Shown: positions 20,781-23,567 of the stretch, one piece after another | Layout of the letters: each line of letters opens with the position of its first letter | Numbering within the stretch: the stretch's first letter is position 1 | Origin: UBA11612 sp963976395 | GTDB taxonomy: Bacteria > Pseudomonadota > Alphaproteobacteria > Rhodospirillales > Rhodospirillaceae | Assembly (NCBI GenBank): GCA_963976395.1 | Contig: CAXBLG010000050.1 | Span: forward strand, 1 to 23,567 | DNA length: 23,567 nucleotides | Reading direction: 5' to 3' | The notes under the pieces: generated by a model | Databases searched by the model: none | Seen by the model: the letters and a program-made list of their open reading frames with translations, nothing else | Told to the model about the DNA's origin: nothing | Translations under genes and position numbers: made by a program

Positions 20781-22232
20781 CTAGAAATTCATGTAGACGA
20801 AGCCCTGGGTGCCCCACATTCCGATAACGAGAAGGGAGAAGCCCACTGCGTAGTAGAAGGCCCACCGGACAATAGCGGGCCCGTCGGCCAAGCGTCGAGA
20901 CATAGGTTTCTTCTCGTCCAATATCTCAACACCCATCAAAAACACAATTAGCCCAAGCGACAGGTAAAACTCTGTGTCCCAATTGTAGTTCGTAAGCAAG
21001 GCGGGAAGTTGAGGTAGGGAAGACCAAATGCGTTTGAGGACCCCTAAAGCATTGTCGATTGAAGAAGCGCGGAAAAAGACCCACGCAAGGCCTACAAGAT
21101 GGAATGTCAGAAGCACGGACATCAATGTCGTCAGAACCCCTGGCAAGCGAATATGATTTGCCAACCACCGGCGCGGGGCTTCAATGGCCGTGTGTATGAC
21201 TTGATATAAGCCGTTGAGGCCACCCCAGATCACGAACGTCCAGTTGGCGCCGTGCCATAGGCCGCTGACCAAGAAAATGATCATGACATTGGCATACTGG
21301 CGCCATGCGGAGACGCGGTTGCCGCCAAGGGGGATGTACAAATAATCGCGGAACCAACGCATTAACGACAAGTGCCAGCGTTTATTCCAAAATTCCGGTA
21401 CGGACTTCGCCAGATACGGCCGGCGGAAGTTTTCCATAAGGCGGATGCCGAGAATGAGCGAGGCGCCGATCGCGATATCTGAGTACCCGGAAAAATCGCA
21501 ATAAATCTGGAACGCATAAAAATAGACAGCGACAACGACTGTAACGGGTGACTGAAACGCCGGATTGGTGAAGCCCGCGTCAACAAAGACCGCTAAACGA
21601 TCAGCGATGACGACTTTCTTAAACAGGCCCCAAACAATCAACTGGAGACCAGTGATGATCGCGATGCGATCCACCGTGATTGGTTTTGCCAGTTGAGCAA
21701 GAAACGCGGGAGCCCGTTCTATGGGGCCGGCAAGGAGTTTCGGAAAGAAGGCAACGTAAACGGCAAGCTTGCCGAGGTGGCGTTCCGGCTCGATGGTTTT
21801 GCGATAGGCATCTACAATATAGCTGATGCACGAGAACGTATAAAAAGAGAGGCCGACGGGCAGGATAATGTCCAGCCTGGGAAGTGCGACAGCATCGCTA
21901 ATAATATTGAGATTTGTAAGAAGTGGTTCAAACGACCCCATAAGGAAGTCGAAATACTTAAAAAGAAAGAGCGATGATAGTTCGACAAGAATTCCGGCAG
22001 TTAAAAGTAAGCGTCGCGTTGTTTGTCGGAACGGTTTGGCTACAACGATGCCGAATCCATAAGCGACCAGCGTCGTTGCGGCGAGTAAGAACAAATACTG
22101 CGGATCGAACGTGGAATAAAAATAGTAGCTGCCGATAAGCAGCAGGCTCCAACGCCAACGGTGCGGCACAACATAGTAAGCACCCACGACAACAGCGAAG
22201 AACAACAGAAAATTAAATGAATTGGGTAACAT
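20781..22232 (-). CDS. MBOAT family O-acyltransferase (AlgI/DltB-like)
   Basis: 483 residues with about ten hydrophobic helices. It carries the MBOAT signature: FWNKRWHLSLMRWFRDYLYIP (281-301, H287) and the catalytic-histidine block SGLWHGANWTF (323-333, H327). FFPKLLAGPIERAP and DFSGYSDIAIG are typical of the AlgI branch, which moves an acyl group, usually acetyl, across or within the inner membrane for polysaccharide modification. The ATG has AGGGGG upstream. Its partner, the SGNH-like protein, follows at once. MBOAT-SGNH pairs also acylate peptidoglycan, lipids and small molecules, so alginate should not be assumed. Confidence 0.93.
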   Translation of the reverse strand: MLPNSFNFLLFFAVVVGAYYVVPHRWRWSLLLIGSYYFYSTFDPQYLFLLAATTLVAYGFGIVVAKPFRQTTRRLLLTAGILVELSSLFLFKYFDFLMGSFEPLLTNLNIISDAVALPRLDIILPVGLSFYTFSCISYIVDAYRKTIEPERHLGKLAVYVAFFPKLLAGPIERAPAFLAQLAKPITVDRIAIITGLQLIVWGLFKKVVIADRLAVFVDAGFTNPAFQSPVTVVVAVYFYAFQIYCDFSGYSDIAIGASLILGIRLMENFRRPYLAKSVPEFWNKRWHLSLMRWFRDYLYIPLGGNRVSAWRQYANVMIIFLVSGLWHGANWTFVIWGGLNGLYQVIHTAIEAPRRWLANHIRLPGVLTTLMSVLLTFHLVGLAWVFFRASSIDNALGVLKRIWSSLPQLPALLTNYNWDTEFYLSLGLIVFLMGVEILDEKKPMSRRLADGPAIVRWAFYYAVGFSLLVIGMWGTQGFVYMNF

Positions 22233-22280
22233 GCGCCGATCATCCCCCTATCGGCGAAATTGGAACGTAGTGGCTGTATA

Positions 22281-22338
22281 TGACGCGCCGACCTTAGCTT
22301 CTAAGTCACTAAAACCTTAAACCGTTGCCGGCGCGTCA
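22281..22338. repeat. 10-base inverted repeat TGACGCGCCG / CGGCGCGTCA with inner hairpin
   Basis: TGACGCGCCG (22281-22290) is the exact reverse complement of 22329-22338. The 38 bases between them hold a smaller stem, CTTAG-CTT-CTAAG (22293-22305). It lies between the small cytochrome gene (stop at 22349) and the MBOAT gene (start at 22232), both on the minus strand. It may end the cytochrome transcript or act as a control structure for the MBOAT operon. Confidence 0.5.
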
Positions 22339-22348
22339 CTACAATACC

Positions 22349-22759
22349 TTAGTACGATGTCCACAAATCCAAAAGTTCTTGTGGTAGCTCAGGTGGTTCA
22401 ATTGACGGGTTAAAATTCGCCGCCAAATATTTCTTCATATCGGTTATCTGCGGCTCGGTCAGTTGAGGCGAACGGTCCGCATGTCGATCAAATAACCCAT
22501 CCCAACCTTGTGCATCGAACTGCTGCAACACGATCGGCACAAACGCGTGGCATATCGTGCAGTTGTTGATAATCAAGTCCCGAGCTTCGCCGCACAGTGC
22601 TTCGTCGACGTTTTCAGACGGAACGCAGCGGAAAATCTCGTTCATATCCAAATCTTGCGCGTGCGCACTTTGTCTGTCCGACATAGCCACAAGTCCTACC
22701 GCCATAAATAAGGTAACGGCAACCTTGCGCAGGGACGTGCTTTTTGAAAGGTCTAGCAT
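22349..22759 (-). CDS. Small secreted monohaem c-type cytochrome (twin 2)
   Basis: 136 residues with a signal peptide (about 1-34, AHA-Q cleavage) and one haem site, C67-T-I-C70-H71. Two more cysteines, C45 and C56, lie before it, probably a disulfide. After the haem comes W86, H93, and the helix QITDMKKYLAANFNP (104-118), the usual layout of a short class I cytochrome, with M108 a possible distal ligand. It ends in a Pro/Glu-rich tail. It is a paralogue of the gene just upstream, 18 bases away, and probably made from the same transcript. It should be a soluble periplasmic electron carrier or subunit; no partner enzyme is encoded beside it. Confidence 0.85.
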   Translation of the reverse strand: MLDLSKSTSLRKVAVTLFMAVGLVAMSDRQSAHAQDLDMNEIFRCVPSENVDEALCGEARDLIINNCTICHAFVPIVLQQFDAQGWDGLFDRHADRSPQLTEPQITDMKKYLAANFNPSIEPPELPQELLDLWTSY

Positions 22760-22777
22760 TTGTATATGTCCAGAACG

Positions 22778-23197
22778 TTAAGCTGGCGGAAGGGAGTAGT
22801 TTTCCAATTCCGGCGGCAGTTGAGGCACAGGGTTTTCCGGATTGAAGTGTGACTTCAAAAATTTGCCGATCTCTGCATAATCTGCGTCACTTGTTTCCTG
22901 CACGCGCTGCCTGTGAGCGTCCAAAAAGGTATCCCATTCAGCTTCGGTCTTTTGCGCCTTCACGAAGGGCGTAAATACATGGCATGCGGTGCAGGTGATT
23001 AGCGTTGTATCGCGAGCGGCCAAGCAGGCATCCTCACTCATATCACCAGCCGGACAGAAAAATATTTTCTCGATATCTAGCTCTTGCGCGCTGGCCGCTG
23101 TTGGCTGACCAAAAATGCCGACTAGTGCGACTGCTGCCGCCGCCATGGTAGTCCGTAGGGTTAAGCTACGGAGATTGTAAGTAAAATTCAGCATCAT
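22778..23197 (-). CDS. Small secreted monohaem c-type cytochrome (twin 1)
   Basis: 139 residues with a signal peptide (about 1-37, ASA-Q cleavage). The haem site is C69-T-A-C72-H73, with C48 and C58 upstream as in its twin. The plan DIEKIFFCP ... D.C..ARD ... CTACH ... W88 ... H95 ... KFLKSHFNP matches twin 2 from end to end, so this is a tandem duplication. At the position of M108 in twin 2 this copy has I110, so the distal haem ligand must be something else, perhaps the shared H95. The ATG overlaps the zinc-finger gene stop by four bases (ATGA), with a second ATG right after it, so the two are translationally coupled. Confidence 0.86.
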   Translation of the reverse strand: MMLNFTYNLRSLTLRTTMAAAAVALVGIFGQPTAASAQELDIEKIFFCPAGDMSEDACLAARDTTLITCTACHVFTPFVKAQKTEAEWDTFLDAHRQRVQETSDADYAEIGKFLKSHFNPENPVPQLPPELENYSLPPA

Positions 23198-23508
23198 GTG
23201 CCTTGCCTTTCTTTCGGTATTTCGTCCGTCGTGTTGGTTACATCTTCATCTATAGAATAGACCGGAACAGTGATTTCTCGAACCATCTTATCTTTGGGAA
23301 AGCCCTTGTTTGCAAGTTCAAGAATTTTTGCTCCTGTCTGATCATCATAAAACTGTTCCTCGCACTCATGGCAGACAAAGGCTGGAACATTCTCAACCAC
23401 CACTAACCCCTTGTCTGTCCACATGGTTACATGAATTGCCGTGGGTTCAGTTTTCTTCCCGCACTCAATGCATGCCATGGGAGAGGATTGGGAGGTTTGT
23501 GTGTTCAA
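23194..23508 (-). CDS. YgiT-type zinc-finger domain protein
   Basis: 104 residues with the YgiT/MqsA-N pattern: M11-A-C13-I-E-C16-G, then VVVENVPAFVC46-H-E-C49-E, expected to bind one zinc with four cysteines. After it come a short helical stretch (QTGAKILELANKG) and a beta-like VREITVPVYSI, but no helix-turn-helix of the full MqsA antitoxin. The start chosen is TTG 23508 because GGAGA lies seven bases upstream (23516-23520). An open frame reaches TTG 23538, and ATG 23478 is a shorter choice. No toxin gene (MqsR or HicA type) is next to it within the window; instead it leads the twin cytochrome genes. It may be an orphan zinc protein that serves their regulation or assembly, or chance co-location. 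Confidence 0.8.
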   Translation of the reverse strand: MNTQTSQSSPMACIECGKKTEPTAIHVTMWTDKGLVVVENVPAFVCHECEEQFYDDQTGAKILELANKGFPKDKMVREITVPVYSIDEDVTNTTDEIPKERQGT

Positions 23509-23567
23509 ACTTATTTCTCCACGTGTTCCGTTAGGCAAAAAAGGATACGGCGGGGATCACGCCCCCC

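Noticed and set aside
20781..22232. Alginate acetylation (algI/algJ) assignment
   Set aside because: Family match is to MBOAT in general; no alginate biosynthesis gene is present, so gene symbols were not given.
23194..23508. Toxin-antitoxin system (MqsRA type)
   Set aside because: Only the zinc-finger half is present, with no helix-turn-helix and no toxin gene in view; the downstream partners are cytochromes.
1..23567. Mobile element, prophage or CRISPR array
   Set aside because: No transposase, integrase, phage gene, tRNA-linked direct repeat or regularly spaced repeat was seen.

Overview
The window reads as chromosomal DNA of an aerobic proteobacterium with a rich periplasmic redox inventory. 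Evidence: cytochromes c', a HiPIP, Tat and lipoprotein signals, a PQQ enzyme, cytochrome b561, acyl-CoA catabolism and TetR regulators. I cannot separate Alpha- from Gammaproteobacteria by eye. No rRNA, tRNA, CRISPR array, transposase or integrase was found. Gene packing is dense, with clear operons and moderate GC.

Region A (1-9913) is a periplasmic oxidation and electron-transfer island. A TetR gene running off the left edge is divergent from a three-gene unit: an unrecognised secreted protein, a c-type cytochrome lipoprotein of the DUF1592/DUF1588/DUF1585 type, and a Tat-exported DUF1552 protein. Next, on the same strand, come cytochrome c', HiPIP, a second cytochrome c', a cytochrome b561-type membrane protein, and a PQQ beta-propeller dehydrogenase lipoprotein with a fused C-terminal cupredoxin. 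A strong rho-independent terminator closes the region.

Region B (9976-18702) is a CoA-linked catabolic cluster. It holds an SDR, divergent from an acyl-CoA dehydrogenase plus AMP-forming acyl-CoA ligase. Converging on these is the operon E1alpha - E1beta - enoyl-CoA hydratase - E2 of a 2-oxoacid dehydrogenase-like complex. A second TetR gene diverges from E1alpha and is the likely local regulator. The E2 lacks the canonical HxxxDG active site, and no E3 gene is present. Taken together this suggests (inference) activation of an acid by the ligase, a desaturation/hydration/oxidation round, and a thiamine-dependent step on a 2-oxo or related acyl intermediate. The substrate is unknown.

Region C (18735-23567) lies on the minus strand. 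It contains an AI-2E-type permease, an MBOAT O-acyltransferase paired with a membrane-anchored SGNH-like protein, and a three-gene unit of a YgiT-type zinc-finger protein followed by two paralogous small secreted c-type cytochromes.

The points most worth following up are the degenerate E2 in an otherwise intact E1/hydratase operon, the PQQ-cupredoxin fusion with unusual active-site and copper-site residues, the cytochrome c'/HiPIP/b561 string beside the DUF1592/DUF1552 module, and the zinc-finger/twin-cytochrome operon.
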